Source: Actinomadura luzonensis
GTDB taxonomy: Bacteria > Actinomycetota > Actinomycetes > Streptosporangiales > Streptosporangiaceae
NCBI RefSeq assembly: GCF_022664455.2
Contig: NZ_JAKRKC020000001.1
Coordinates: 3,105,001 to 3,169,000 of the forward strand
Direction of reading: 5' to 3'
DNA: 64,000 nt
Shown here: piece after piece, positions 44,781-53,886 of the stretch
Position numbering within the stretch: the first letter of the stretch is position 1
How the letters are laid out: every line of letters begins with the position of its first letter
Made by a program: the position numbers and the translations under genes
Notes under the pieces: generated by a model
What the model was told of the DNA's origin: nothing
What the model saw: the letters and a program-made list of their open reading frames with translations, nothing else
Database searches by the model: none

Positions 44781-47009
44781 TCAGGAGCCTCGCTGCGGGT
44801 TGACGGTGAAGGCGGGGCTGAAGTCCAGATCGTCCGGCACCTCCAGCAGCTTGCGCAGCAGCGCGCCGGTGAAGTCGATGACCTGGATCTCGTCGGCGTC
44901 GTTGTTGTCCTGCTCCCAGCAGTAGAGGTGGGTCTCGTCGTAGAAGCCGAGCACCTTGTCGCAGTCGGAGCCGAACTTGCGCACCCGCTTGCCGGACGCG
45001 GTGTCCCAGATGCAGTGGTCGCCGTCGCCGCCGCCCGGGCAGTCGGTGACGAACGACCTGCCGGAGGGCGAGAAGATGTCCTGGGTGCCGGCCGACAACG
45101 AGCCGATGCCGGGCAGCGAGCGGGTGGCCTTGCCGTTCAGGTCGAAGAAGCGCAGGCCCTGGTCGTTCTTGCCGCCGTAGACGTTGACCACGCCCTCGTC
45201 GTCGGCGTCCCAGCCGAAGGCGGTGTCGCGGACGGCGGTGTCGCTGACGTTGACCGTGGTGGCCTTCTGCGCGGCCACGTCCACGATGACGAAGCCCAGG
45301 TAGACCCACTTGTCGGCGCCGGTCTTGCGCTCGATGTTGAACAGGATCTTCGAGCCGTCCTTCGACCAGGCCCGCATGCTGCTGATCAGCGGGGACTTCA
45401 CGGTCTTGATCGTCGAGCGCTCGCCGGTGGTGCGGTCGGTGACGACGACGAAGTCGTAGTCGTCGGAGCTGTAGTCGCGGCCCCGGCCGGCCAGGTAGCG
45501 GCCGTCGGGGGAGACCATGGACTCCCAGTTGCCCGCGTACTTGGTGTACGGGCCGCGCAGGGAGTTCCTGGCGTAGTCGACCCAGTCGTCCTTCTTCTTG
45601 TCGTAGACCTCGTAGGAGGTCAGGACGATGGCGTCGCCCGGGTTCTCGTACAGGTGGATGTCGCCGCCGGGGAGCGTCTTCTTCGTGCCGGTGCGCGGGA
45701 CGTCGGCCACCGGGGCCGGCGTGCTCGGCGTGCTCTGCCGGGGGCGGCCGGAGGAGCCGGTGGGAGAGCCGGTGGGAGAGCCGGAGGCGGCCGTGCCGGT
45801 GCCGGCGGACCTGTCCAGGGTGACGATCACGATCACGCCGGCGAGCACCAGTAACGCGACGGCGGCGGTGACGCCGGCGATCAGCGGGCCGCGGCTCCTG
45901 CGCCTGGGCTCCTGGGGGCCGCCGCCGTACATGCTGGGGTGGGTGGTCTGGCCGTACGGGGGGTGCGGCGGCTGCCACGGCTGGTGGGGCGGCGGCGGGA
46001 CGGGGCCGGAGTGGGCGGCGGGCTGGGGGTAGGGGACCGGGCCCGACGCGGGGCCGCCGGGGTACGGGGGCTGCGGCTGGTACGGCCCGGAGGGCTGGGG
46101 GTGGTGTTGTGGTCCCGACGGATGGGGAGGCGGCGGGGCCTGGTGCGGAGGGCGGGGGGCGGCCTCGGCGGCGGCCTGGGCGAGGATGCCCGCGTTCGGC
46201 GCCGGGTGCTGCAGCAGGCGCATGATCACCTGCTCGGCCGTGGGCCGCTGCGCAGGGTCCTTGTTGAGGCAGGCGGCCACCACGTCGAGCAGCTGGCCCT
46301 CCAGCACGCCCAGGTCGGGCTGCTGGTTGAGGACGCGGTTGATCACGGCGGGCATGGTGTCGCTGCCGAACGGAGCCCGTCCCGACGCCGCGAACACCAT
46401 CGTGGAGCCCCAGGCGAACATGTCGGCGGCCGGCCCGACGGCGTGCCCCATGATCTGCTCGGGCGGCATGTACGACGGCGTCCCCACGACCATGCTGCTG
46501 ATCGTCGAGGTGGCGTTGAGCGCCCGCGCGATGCCGAAGTCGATCACCCGGGCGCCGTCCGCGCCGATGATCACGTTGGCCGGCTTGAAGTCGCGGTGCA
46601 CGATGCCGGCCTGGTGGATCGCGGCCAGCGCGGTGGCCGTGCCGATGGCCAGCCGGTGCAGCACCGACCCGGTGCGCGGCCCCTCCTCCTGCACCACGCG
46701 GTGCAGCGAGGGCCCCTCGATGTACTCGCTGACGATGTACGGCCGGTCCTGCTCCACGCCGGTGCCGAGGACGGCGGCGGTGCAGAACGGCGCGACCTGC
46801 TGGGCCACCTGGACCTCGCGCAGGAACCGCTCCACGCTCACGGCGTCGCCCGACAGGTCGGGCCGCAGCCACTTGACCGCGACCCGGGTGCCCGAGGAGT
46901 CCTCGGCGAGGTAGACGACGCCCTGACCGCCCTCGCCGAGCCGGCCGAGGAGATCCAGGCCCCCCAGCCGTTGCGGATCTCCCGGACGTAGCGGAGCGAA
47001 GGATGCCAT
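44781..47009 (-). CDS. Transmembrane Ser/Thr protein kinase with extracellular beta-propeller-like domain
   Basis: This 742-residue kinase has an N-terminal kinase domain (about 15-275) with glycine loop GEGGQGVVY, Lys46, catalytic Asp140 (VHRDFKPAN) and DFG at 157-159. An unusually long Pro/His/Gln-rich juxtamembrane linker follows, then one membrane helix (GVTAAVALLVLAGVIVIVTL) and an external domain with blade-like repeats (MVSPDGRYLAG, IFSPSGRSFVTD). All kinase residues look intact. The external domain likely senses an outside signal. It is next to a beta-propeller lipoprotein, a possible partner. Confidence 0.9.
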   Translation of the reverse strand: MASFAPLRPGDPQRLGGLDLLGRLGEGGQGVVYLAEDSSGTRVAVKWLRPDLSGDAVSVERFLREVQVAQQVAPFCTAAVLGTGVEQDRPYIVSEYIEGPSLHRVVQEEGPRTGSVLHRLAIGTATALAAIHQAGIVHRDFKPANVIIGADGARVIDFGIARALNATSTISSMVVGTPSYMPPEQIMGHAVGPAADMFAWGSTMVFAASGRAPFGSDTMPAVINRVLNQQPDLGVLEGQLLDVVAACLNKDPAQRPTAEQVIMRLLQHPAPNAGILAQAAAEAAPRPPHQAPPPPHPSGPQHHPQPSGPYQPQPPYPGGPASGPVPYPQPAAHSGPVPPPPHQPWQPPHPPYGQTTHPSMYGGGPQEPRRRSRGPLIAGVTAAVALLVLAGVIVIVTLDRSAGTGTAASGSPTGSPTGSSGRPRQSTPSTPAPVADVPRTGTKKTLPGGDIHLYENPGDAIVLTSYEVYDKKKDDWVDYARNSLRGPYTKYAGNWESMVSPDGRYLAGRGRDYSSDDYDFVVVTDRTTGERSTIKTVKSPLISSMRAWSKDGSKILFNIERKTGADKWVYLGFVIVDVAAQKATTVNVSDTAVRDTAFGWDADDEGVVNVYGGKNDQGLRFFDLNGKATRSLPGIGSLSAGTQDIFSPSGRSFVTDCPGGGDGDHCIWDTASGKRVRKFGSDCDKVLGFYDETHLYCWEQDNNDADEIQVIDFTGALLRKLLEVPDDLDFSPAFTVNPQRGS

Positions 47010-47082
47010 GTAGTGATTCTTGCGCCACCGCGCGGATCCGCAAAAACTACCGGCGGGTAGGCCGGCGGAATATCCTTCTGCC

Positions 47083-48588
47083 ATGCGCGTCACCGCCAGC
47101 GGCAGGACACAGGACATCATCTCCCCCTTCACCGGCGAGACCATCGCTGAGCTGCCACTGTGCGACGTCGAGGACGTCGCGGCGGCCTACCGGCGGGCTC
47201 GCTCGGCCCAGGCCGCCTGGGCGGCCAGGCCCGCCGCCGCCCGCGCCGAGCCGTTCCTGCTCCTGCACGACGCGATCCTCGACCGGCGCGAGGAGATCCT
47301 CGACCTCGTCCAGGACGAGACCGGCAAGGCCCGCAAGCACGCGATGGAGGAGGTCCTCGACGTCGCCGGGTGCAGCCTCTACTACGCCCGCCGCGCCGCG
47401 CGCCTGCTCGCCCCGGCCCGCCGCCAGGGCATCTTCCCGGTCGCCACCCGGGTCAGCGAGCTGCGGAGGCCCAAGGGCGTGGTGGCGGTGATCTCGCCGT
47501 GGAACTACCCGCTCTCGCTCGGCGTCACCGACACCGTCCCCGCGCTGCTGGCCGGGAACGCCGTCGTCCACAAGCCCGACACCCAGACCGCCCGCTCCAC
47601 GCTCTGGACCATCGACCTGCTCGCCGAGCTGGGCATGCCGCGCGAGATCTGGCAGGTCGTGCTGGGCGAGCCCGCCGACATCGGCGACGCGCTGCTCGAC
47701 CACGCCGACTACGTCGCCTTCACCGGCTCCACGCGCGGCGGCCGGAAGATCGCCGAGGAGGCGGCCAAGCGGCTCATCGGCTGCTCGCTGGAGCTCGGCG
47801 GCAAGAACCCGATGCTGGTGCTCGACGACGCCGACCTCGACGTGGCCGTCCAGGGCGCGCTCCGCGCCTGCTTCACCAACGCCGGCCAGCTCTGCCTGTC
47901 GGCCGAGCGCCTGTACGTGCACGAGTCCGTCTTCGACGACTTCGCCCGCCGCTTCGTCAAGCAGGTCAAGAACCTCAAACTGGGCGCCGGACACGACTGG
48001 TCGGTGCAGATGGGCTCGCTCACCTCGCGGCGGCAGCTCGACGCGGTCGCCGCGCACGTGGACGACGCCCTCGCCAAGGGCGCCACGCTGCTGGCCGGCG
48101 GGCGCGCCCGGCCCGACCTCGGCCCGCTGTTCTACGAGCCGACCGTGCTCACCGGCGTCACCGAGGACATGGAGCTGTGCCGCAACGAGACGTTCGGGCC
48201 GGTCGTCGCGCTCTACCCGTTCGCGGCCGACGACGAGGCCGTGGAGCTGGCCAACGACACGATCTACGGGCTCAACGCCTCCGTCTGGACCCGCGACCTG
48301 GCGCGCGGCCGGGCCCTCGCCGCCCGGCTCAACGCCGGCACGGTCAACCTCAACGAGGGGTACGGCTCCGCGTACGCCTCCTACGACGCGCCCATGGGCG
48401 GCATGAAGTCCTCCGGCCTCGGCCGCCGGCACGGCGCGGAGGGCCTGCTGCGCTACACCGATGCCCAGACCGTCGCCTCGCAGGCGGGCTGGCTGGGCTT
48501 CGAGCCGCCGTTCGACCTGACCGCCGAGACGTGGGCCGGGGTGCTGGCCGGCACGCTCAAGGCGATGCGGAGGCTGCGGCTCCGATGA
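47083..48588 (+). CDS. NAD(P)-dependent aldehyde dehydrogenase (succinate-semialdehyde type)
   Basis: The 501-residue enzyme oxidises an aldehyde to an acid. It has VAVISPWNYPLSL, the NAD(P)-binding VAFTGSTRGGRKIAEEA, catalytic Glu in LELGGKNPMLVLDDADLD and catalytic Cys in FTNAGQLCLSAERL. The C-terminal hydrophobic/basic tail (VLAGTLKAMRRLRLR) is an extension seen in this subfamily. Annotators often call it succinic semialdehyde dehydrogenase. Its stop overlaps the GMC oxidoreductase start by ATGA, so an alcohol may be oxidised through aldehyde to acid by the pair. Confidence 0.88.
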   Translation: MRVTASGRTQDIISPFTGETIAELPLCDVEDVAAAYRRARSAQAAWAARPAAARAEPFLLLHDAILDRREEILDLVQDETGKARKHAMEEVLDVAGCSLYYARRAARLLAPARRQGIFPVATRVSELRRPKGVVAVISPWNYPLSLGVTDTVPALLAGNAVVHKPDTQTARSTLWTIDLLAELGMPREIWQVVLGEPADIGDALLDHADYVAFTGSTRGGRKIAEEAAKRLIGCSLELGGKNPMLVLDDADLDVAVQGALRACFTNAGQLCLSAERLYVHESVFDDFARRFVKQVKNLKLGAGHDWSVQMGSLTSRRQLDAVAAHVDDALAKGATLLAGGRARPDLGPLFYEPTVLTGVTEDMELCRNETFGPVVALYPFAADDEAVELANDTIYGLNASVWTRDLARGRALAARLNAGTVNLNEGYGSAYASYDAPMGGMKSSGLGRRHGAEGLLRYTDAQTVASQAGWLGFEPPFDLTAETWAGVLAGTLKAMRRLRLR

Positions 48589-50240
48589 GCTTCGACGTGC
48601 TGGTCATCGGGTCGGGGTTCGGCGGCAGCGTCGCCGCGCTGCGGCTGGCGGAGAAGGGCTACCGGGTCGGCGTGCTGGAGGCCGGCCGCCGCTTCGACGC
48701 CGCCACCCTGCCCGCCACCTCCTGGCGGGCCCGCGACTTCCTGTGGGCGCCGTGGCTGGGGCTCAAGGGCATCCAGCGCATCCACGTGCTGCGCGGCGAG
48801 CGGGGCACGGGCGTGATGGTGCTGGCGGGGGCCGGGGTCGGCGGCGGGTCCCTGGTGTACGCGAACACGCTGTACGAGCCGCTGGACCCGTTCTTCGCCG
48901 ACCCGCAGTGGGCGGGCATCACCGACTGGCGGGCCGAGCTCGCCCCCCACTACGACCAGGCCAGGCGCATGCTCGGGGTCACCGTCAACCCCGCCTTCAC
49001 CCCGGCCGACGAGATCATGGCCAGGGTCGCGGAGAAGATGGGCGTGGGCCACACCTTCCACCTCGCGCCCGTCGGCGTGTACTTCGGGCCGGACGGCGTG
49101 GACCCGTACTTCGGCGGGGCCGGCCCGGCACGGCGCGGCTGCGTCCAGTGCGGCCAGTGCATGACCGGCTGCCGCCACGGCGCCAAGAACATGCTCACCG
49201 AGAACTACCTGTACCTCGCCGAGCGGGCCGGCGCCCGCGTCCATCCGGAGTGCACCGTCACCTCGGTGCGCCCGCTGCCGTCCGGCGGCTACGAGGTGAC
49301 GGCCCGGCGCACGGGCTCGCTCACGGCGCGGCGCTCGTTCACCGCCGCGCAGGTGGTCTTCGCGGCGGGCACGTACGGCACCCAGCGCCTGCTCCACAAG
49401 CTGCGCGACACCGGCGTCCTGCCCGGGCTGTCGCCCCGGCTCGGCGCGCTCACCCGGACCAACTCCGAGGCCCTGCTCGGCGTCGAGCGCCCGCGCGGCC
49501 GCTCCGGCGAGAAGCTGAACACCGGCGTCGCGATCACCTCCTCCATCCACCCCGACGCCGACACCCACATCGAGCCCGTCCGCTACGGCGACGGCTCCAA
49601 CGCCATGGGCCTGCTCCGCACCCTGCTCGTGGACGGCGGCCAGAACCGGCTGCGCGCCTTCGCCCGCGAGGTCGCCCGGCAGCCGCTGCGCGCCCTGCGC
49701 CTGCTCGACCTGCGGCGCTGGTCGGAGCGGACGGTGATCGCGCTGGTCATGCAGGCCAAGGACAACTCGATCACGGTGCGCCGCACCCGCTGGGGCCTCC
49801 GCTCCTCCCGGGGCCACGGCGAGCCGAACCCGACCTGGATCCCGGCCGGGCACGAGGCCGTCCGGCACGCCGCCGCCGAGCTCGGCGGGCTGGCCGGGGG
49901 GACGTGGCTGGACCTGTTCGACATCCCGACCACGGCCCACTTCCTCGGCGGCTGCGCGATCGGCTCCTCGCCGGAGACGGGCGTCATCGACCCGTACCAC
50001 CGGGTGTACGGGCACGAGGGGCTGCACGTGGTGGACGGCTCGGCCGTCTCCGCCAACCTGGGCGTGAACCCGTCCCTCACCATCACCGCCCAGGCCGAAC
50101 GCGCCCTGTCCCTGTGGCCGAACGCCGGCGACCCCGACCCGCGGCCGCCGCTCGGCGCGCCGTACGTCCGGCTCGCCCCGGTCCGTCCCCGCCACCCGGC
50201 CGTCCCCGCCGGCGCCCCGGCCGCGCTCCCCCCGGAATAG
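48585..50240 (+). CDS. GMC family FAD oxidoreductase (cholesterol-oxidase-like)
   Basis: The 551-residue flavoprotein has the FAD motif VLVIGSGFGGSVAALRLAEKG and the GAGVGGGSLVYANTL segment. C-terminal GGCAIGSSPETGVIDPYHR and VSANLGVNPSLTITAQAER belong to the cholesterol-oxidase-like GMC group. A four-cysteine motif (CVQCGQCMTGCRHGAKN) near residue 185 recalls an iron-sulphur site and is kept in this subfamily. No signal peptide is seen. It is coupled to the aldehyde dehydrogenase. Confidence 0.87.
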   Translation: MSFDVLVIGSGFGGSVAALRLAEKGYRVGVLEAGRRFDAATLPATSWRARDFLWAPWLGLKGIQRIHVLRGERGTGVMVLAGAGVGGGSLVYANTLYEPLDPFFADPQWAGITDWRAELAPHYDQARRMLGVTVNPAFTPADEIMARVAEKMGVGHTFHLAPVGVYFGPDGVDPYFGGAGPARRGCVQCGQCMTGCRHGAKNMLTENYLYLAERAGARVHPECTVTSVRPLPSGGYEVTARRTGSLTARRSFTAAQVVFAAGTYGTQRLLHKLRDTGVLPGLSPRLGALTRTNSEALLGVERPRGRSGEKLNTGVAITSSIHPDADTHIEPVRYGDGSNAMGLLRTLLVDGGQNRLRAFAREVARQPLRALRLLDLRRWSERTVIALVMQAKDNSITVRRTRWGLRSSRGHGEPNPTWIPAGHEAVRHAAAELGGLAGGTWLDLFDIPTTAHFLGGCAIGSSPETGVIDPYHRVYGHEGLHVVDGSAVSANLGVNPSLTITAQAERALSLWPNAGDPDPRPPLGAPYVRLAPVRPRHPAVPAGAPAALPPE

Positions 50241-50269
50241 AGGCCACCGGCGTCGTGTCCGATACAGGC

Positions 50270-51022
50270 ATGAACATCCGTTACGTCGGCGGGCCGACCG
50301 CCGTGCTGGAGCTCGGCGGCGTACGACTGCTGACCGACCCCACCTTCGACGCGCCCGGCGACTACCCCATCGGGAACCGCGCGCTGACCAAGACCGCCGG
50401 CCCCGCGATCGGCGCGGACGCCGTCGGCCCGGTGGACGCCGTCCTCCTCTCCCACGACCAGCACCCGGACAACCTGGACCGGGCCGGCCGCGCCTACCTG
50501 GCCGGCGCGCCCCTCGTCCTGTCCACCGCCTCGGCCGCGGAACGCCTCGGCCCGCCGGTCCGCGCCCTGCCCGCCTGGACGAGCGCCGAGGTGGGCGGCG
50601 TGCGGATCACCGCCGTCCCCGCCCAGCACGGCCCCGACGGCACCCTGCACCTGGTGGGCGAGGTGACCGGCTTCGTGCTGTCCGGCCCCGGGCTGCCCAC
50701 CGTGTACGTCAGCGGCGACAACGCCTCGCTCGACGTCGTCAGGGAGGTGGCCGGGCGGGTGGGGCCGGTGGACGTGGCGTTGCTGTTCGCGGGCGGCGCC
50801 CGTACGCCGCTGGTCGACGGCTACCTGACGCTCACCAGCGAGGACGCGCGGGCCGCCGCCGAGCTCCTCGGCGCCAGGGACGTCGTCCCGCTGCACTTCG
50901 AGCACTGGGCGCACTTCACGCAGGGCCGCGAGACGGTCGCCGAGGCGTTCGCGGGCCACCCCGGCCGGCTGCACCTTCTCGCGCCGGGCGAGACCACCGG
51001 TGATCTACGATCCTCGGCATGA
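50270..51022 (+). CDS. Metallo-beta-lactamase-fold hydrolase
   Basis: The 250-residue protein has the UlaG-like metallo-hydrolase layout: IRYVGGPTAVLELGGVRLLTDPTFD, the metal-binding LLSHDQHPDNLD, VPAQHGPDG, YVSGDNASLD and LHFEHWAHF. The metal ligands look complete. It is coupled by ATGA to an acetyltransferase gene. Its substrate is unknown. Confidence 0.83.
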   Translation: MNIRYVGGPTAVLELGGVRLLTDPTFDAPGDYPIGNRALTKTAGPAIGADAVGPVDAVLLSHDQHPDNLDRAGRAYLAGAPLVLSTASAAERLGPPVRALPAWTSAEVGGVRITAVPAQHGPDGTLHLVGEVTGFVLSGPGLPTVYVSGDNASLDVVREVAGRVGPVDVALLFAGGARTPLVDGYLTLTSEDARAAAELLGARDVVPLHFEHWAHFTQGRETVAEAFAGHPGRLHLLAPGETTGDLRSSA

Positions 51023-51606
51023 GCGGCACGGACCACTTCGCGGGGGACCCGCGTACCAACCGGGAGCGCATGCTGGCCGGCGACCTCTACATCGCCGACG
51101 ACCCCGACAGCGCCCGCATCGCGCAGCGGGCGCTGTCGCTGCTGGAGACGTACCGGCTGCAGACCATCGCGGGCGAGCACGAGCTCGCCCGCCGCACCCT
51201 CGCCACCGTGCTCGGCACCCTCGGCCCCGACGCCTACGTCAAGCCGCCGCTCTACGTCGACTACGGCGAGAACATCCACATCGGCGCCCGCACCTTCGTC
51301 AACTACAACCTCACCGCCCTGGACGTGGCCACCATCACCATCGGCGAGGACTGCCAGATCGGGCCCGGCGTGCAGCTCCTGACCCCCACCCATCCCGTCG
51401 AGCCGCAGCCGCGCCGCGACAAGCTGGAAGCCGCCAAGCCCATCACCATCGGCGACAACGTCTGGCTCGGCGGTGGCGTGATCGTGTGCCCGGGGGTCAG
51501 CATCGGCGACGACAGCGTGGTCGGGGCGGGGGCGGTCGTCACCCGCGACATCCCGCCCGGCGTCGTCGCGGCCGGCAACCCGGCCCGCGTCCTCCGCCCC
51601 CTCTGA
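51019..51606 (+). CDS. Maltose O-acetyltransferase-like hexapeptide enzyme
   Basis: The 195-residue protein has the maltose/galactoside acetyltransferase pattern: RERMLAGDLYIADDP at the N-terminus, then left-handed beta-helix hexapeptide repeats (ITIGEDCQIGPGVQLLTPTHPVE, ITIGDNVWLGGGVIVCPGVSIGDDSVVGAGAVV) with the catalytic His in the THPVE loop. AAGNPARVLRPL ends it. It transfers acetyl from acetyl-CoA to a sugar or similar hydroxyl. Confidence 0.88.
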   Translation: MSGTDHFAGDPRTNRERMLAGDLYIADDPDSARIAQRALSLLETYRLQTIAGEHELARRTLATVLGTLGPDAYVKPPLYVDYGENIHIGARTFVNYNLTALDVATITIGEDCQIGPGVQLLTPTHPVEPQPRRDKLEAAKPITIGDNVWLGGGVIVCPGVSIGDDSVVGAGAVVTRDIPPGVVAAGNPARVLRPL

Positions 51607-51691
51607 CCCCCGCCCCTGCCTCCGCCCTGCCTCCGCCCCCACCCCTGGCACCGCCGCGCATCTCCCGCCCCGACCTGCCACCCTTGGACGG

Positions 51692-52696
51692 GTGAGCTGG
51701 AACACCGACGCCTTCGCCACCCTGACCACCCCCGAACAACCCCCCACCCCCCTGATCGACCTCCCCCTCCCAGCCGCCCCCGGCATCCGGCTCCTCCTCA
51801 AGGACGAGTCGAAGCAGCCCACCGGCAGCCTCAGGCACCGCCACGCCCGCGCCCTGTTCCGCCGGGCCGTGGCCGACGGCCTGGTGACGGAGGGCACGAC
51901 GATCGTGGAGGCCACCGGAGGCAACGCCGCCGTCGCCCAGGCCTGGTTCGCGCGACGGCTCGGCCTGCCGTACATCGTGATCATGCCCGGCGAACGCACC
52001 GAGGCCCGCGCCCGCGCGGTGGAGGACCTGGGCGGCGAATGCCGCTTCCGCACCCCGCCCCTCGCCATCTACGACGCCGCCCGCGCCCTCGCCGCCGAGC
52101 TCGGCGGCCACTACCTCGACCAGTTCGGCCGGGCGACGCCGCACGACCTCGCGGAGGAGCTGTTCGCCCAGCTCGGCGAGCCGCCCGCCTGGGTGGTGAC
52201 CGGCGCGGGCACCGGCGCCACCTCCGCCACGCTCGGCCGCTGGGCCCGCGACCACGGCCTCCCCAGCCGCGTGGCCGTCGCCGACCCCGACAACTCCGCC
52301 TACTTCCCCGGCTGGACCCTCGACACCCCCGACTACGCCACCGGCATGCCCTCCCGCGTCGAAGGCATCGGCCGCCCCCGCGTCGAGCCCGGCTTCCGCC
52401 CCGACCTGGTCGACCTGGTCATCCCCGTCCCTGACGCCGCCGCCGTCGCCGCCGCCCGCCACCTCCGCACCCACACCGGTCTCCCCGTGGGCGCCTCGTC
52501 AGGCACGGCCCTCTGGGCGGCCCTGGAGTTGGCCGACCGCATGCGCGCCCGAGGCGAGACCGGCACCGTCGTCTCCCTGATCGGCGACGCCGCCCCCCGC
52601 CACCTGTCCACGTACCACGACGACACCTGGACCGCCGCCAAGAACCTCGACCCGGCCCCCTACACAGCCGAACTGCACACCCGCACGACCGCCTGA
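51692..52696 (+). CDS. Cds1-like PLP-fold cysteine desulfhydrase homologue with Lys-to-Arg change
   Basis: The 334-residue protein matches the Cds1 L-cysteine desulfhydrase family (fold II PLP enzymes): LLLKDESKQPTGSLRHRHA, TGAGTGATSATLGRWARD for the phosphate-binding loop, and LPVGASSGTALWAALELAD. The PLP-binding lysine of the family lies in the SLKHR segment. Here the codon at 51833-51835 is AGG, giving Arg48, so no Schiff base can form there. The rest of the frame is intact. It may be a non-catalytic binding protein, use another lysine, or contain a sequence error. It starts with GTG. Confidence 0.8.
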   Translation: MSWNTDAFATLTTPEQPPTPLIDLPLPAAPGIRLLLKDESKQPTGSLRHRHARALFRRAVADGLVTEGTTIVEATGGNAAVAQAWFARRLGLPYIVIMPGERTEARARAVEDLGGECRFRTPPLAIYDAARALAAELGGHYLDQFGRATPHDLAEELFAQLGEPPAWVVTGAGTGATSATLGRWARDHGLPSRVAVADPDNSAYFPGWTLDTPDYATGMPSRVEGIGRPRVEPGFRPDLVDLVIPVPDAAAVAAARHLRTHTGLPVGASSGTALWAALELADRMRARGETGTVVSLIGDAAPRHLSTYHDDTWTAAKNLDPAPYTAELHTRTTA

Positions 52697-52931
52697 CACC
52701 CGGCCGGCTCTTCGACGACGGCCGCTCGACGCCGCCGATCCCGCCCGCACCAGGCGGTGCCTGCGATGAGCGTGCAAGGGGGTGGGGGAGGACATCCCCG
52801 GATGGCCGGAGCAGCACGGCTGGAAGGTGCGCCTCCGGAAGCGAAACGGCCCGAGCGTCACCGCTCGGCGCTGCCGGACGCCGATCGCCGGCGTTGCGGG
52901 CCGGGCCGCCGCACCGTCATGATCATCCATC
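52697..52931. other. Intergenic stretch with no firm gene
   Basis: A GTG-initiated frame of about 46 residues (52782-52922, containing GWPEQHGWKVRLRKRNG) can be read but has no recognisable family, and no promoter stands out. It may be a gene remnant. Confidence 0.3.
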
Positions 52932-53861
52932 ATGAAATGGCAAGTGATACCCGCGATCGTGCTCGGGCTGACCGCGCTGCCCGCCCCCGCGCAGGCGAGC
53001 GCCCCGGACGTGGTGGCGGCCGTGAAGCGGCTGCAGAGCCAGGGCGCCGCGGTGAAGATCTACCAACGGACCAGCGCGGGCTGGCCGGAGGATCCGCGGG
53101 TGGAGGCGTTGCCGACGCGGGAGTGCGGGCGGCGGGACGACGCGCCCGTCGTGACGGGGCTGGCGAAGCTGGGCCGGGGCGGGGTGGTGGCCGCCGACGT
53201 GCGGCGCAAGGTGGTGACCCAGGAGTGCCCGCTGCGGTTCCTGAAGGAGGACGCGGCCGGCGGTGACCGGCGGGCGGCCGACCAGGTCAAGATCGCCTCG
53301 GCGGTGCACCGGGTGCGGGCGGCCGGCGGCCGGCTGTACGTGTCCGGGCCCGCGTACGGCGGCGGCGCCGGATGGCGCGCGCTCGGCAGGGCGTCCGCCG
53401 GCGCGGCGCTCTACGGCGACCAGATCATCGACCCCTTCGACGTCGACACCCTGAAGTTCCTCGTCAGGACGGCGACCATCAACCGGGCCGGCCCTCCGCT
53501 CCACGACGCCGACAACCGCCGCACCGGCAAGACCTGGGCCTACCGCGGCACGACCACCTTCGCCGCGCTGTTCCGCGCGTCCAAGCCGTTCCGCGACATG
53601 CTCGGCGGGCGGCTCGACCCGCAGGTCGGCAGGATCTCGTTCATGTACGGCGTGCACACCGACCTCAGCGGCCGGCCGGTCACGGTCATCACCGTGTGGC
53701 GGACGGACCAGGCGCTCCGGATGCGGGGCGCCAAGTCCGCCACCCGCTACAGCTGGGACGTGAAGGCCGCCGTCCCGGCCCCCGCCGCCACCGTCGGCGC
53801 CGGGCGTGACCCCTACGGCGACGACCTGCTCGACGCCTTGAAGCTCGACGCCTTGAAGTAG
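52932..53861 (+). CDS. Secreted protein of unknown function
   Basis: The 309-residue product has a signal peptide (about 1-23, VIPAIVLGLTALPAPAQASA). A mature domain follows with two conserved-looking cysteines (ALPTRECG and VVTQECPL), RASKPFRDMLGG and ISFMYGVHTDLSGRPVTVITVWRTDQ. I do not recognise the family. The C-terminus contains a 15-bp tandem duplication (LDALKLDALK). It likely acts outside the cell. It stands alone, convergent with a GNAT gene 25 bp away. Confidence 0.7.
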   Translation: MKWQVIPAIVLGLTALPAPAQASAPDVVAAVKRLQSQGAAVKIYQRTSAGWPEDPRVEALPTRECGRRDDAPVVTGLAKLGRGGVVAADVRRKVVTQECPLRFLKEDAAGGDRRAADQVKIASAVHRVRAAGGRLYVSGPAYGGGAGWRALGRASAGAALYGDQIIDPFDVDTLKFLVRTATINRAGPPLHDADNRRTGKTWAYRGTTTFAALFRASKPFRDMLGGRLDPQVGRISFMYGVHTDLSGRPVTVITVWRTDQALRMRGAKSATRYSWDVKAAVPAPAATVGAGRDPYGDDLLDALKLDALK

Positions 53862-53886
53862 GAGGGCGCCCGAGGACGGGCAGCGC

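Noticed and set aside
47160-48580. An in-phase upstream extension of the GMC oxidoreductase frame through the aldehyde dehydrogenase
   Set aside because: The upstream part is an Arg/Gly-rich shadow. The real start is the ATG overlapping the dehydrogenase stop, directly before the FAD motif.
52782-52922. A 46-residue frame before the secreted protein gene
   Set aside because: It has no family likeness and no clear expression signals; noted only as an intergenic stretch.
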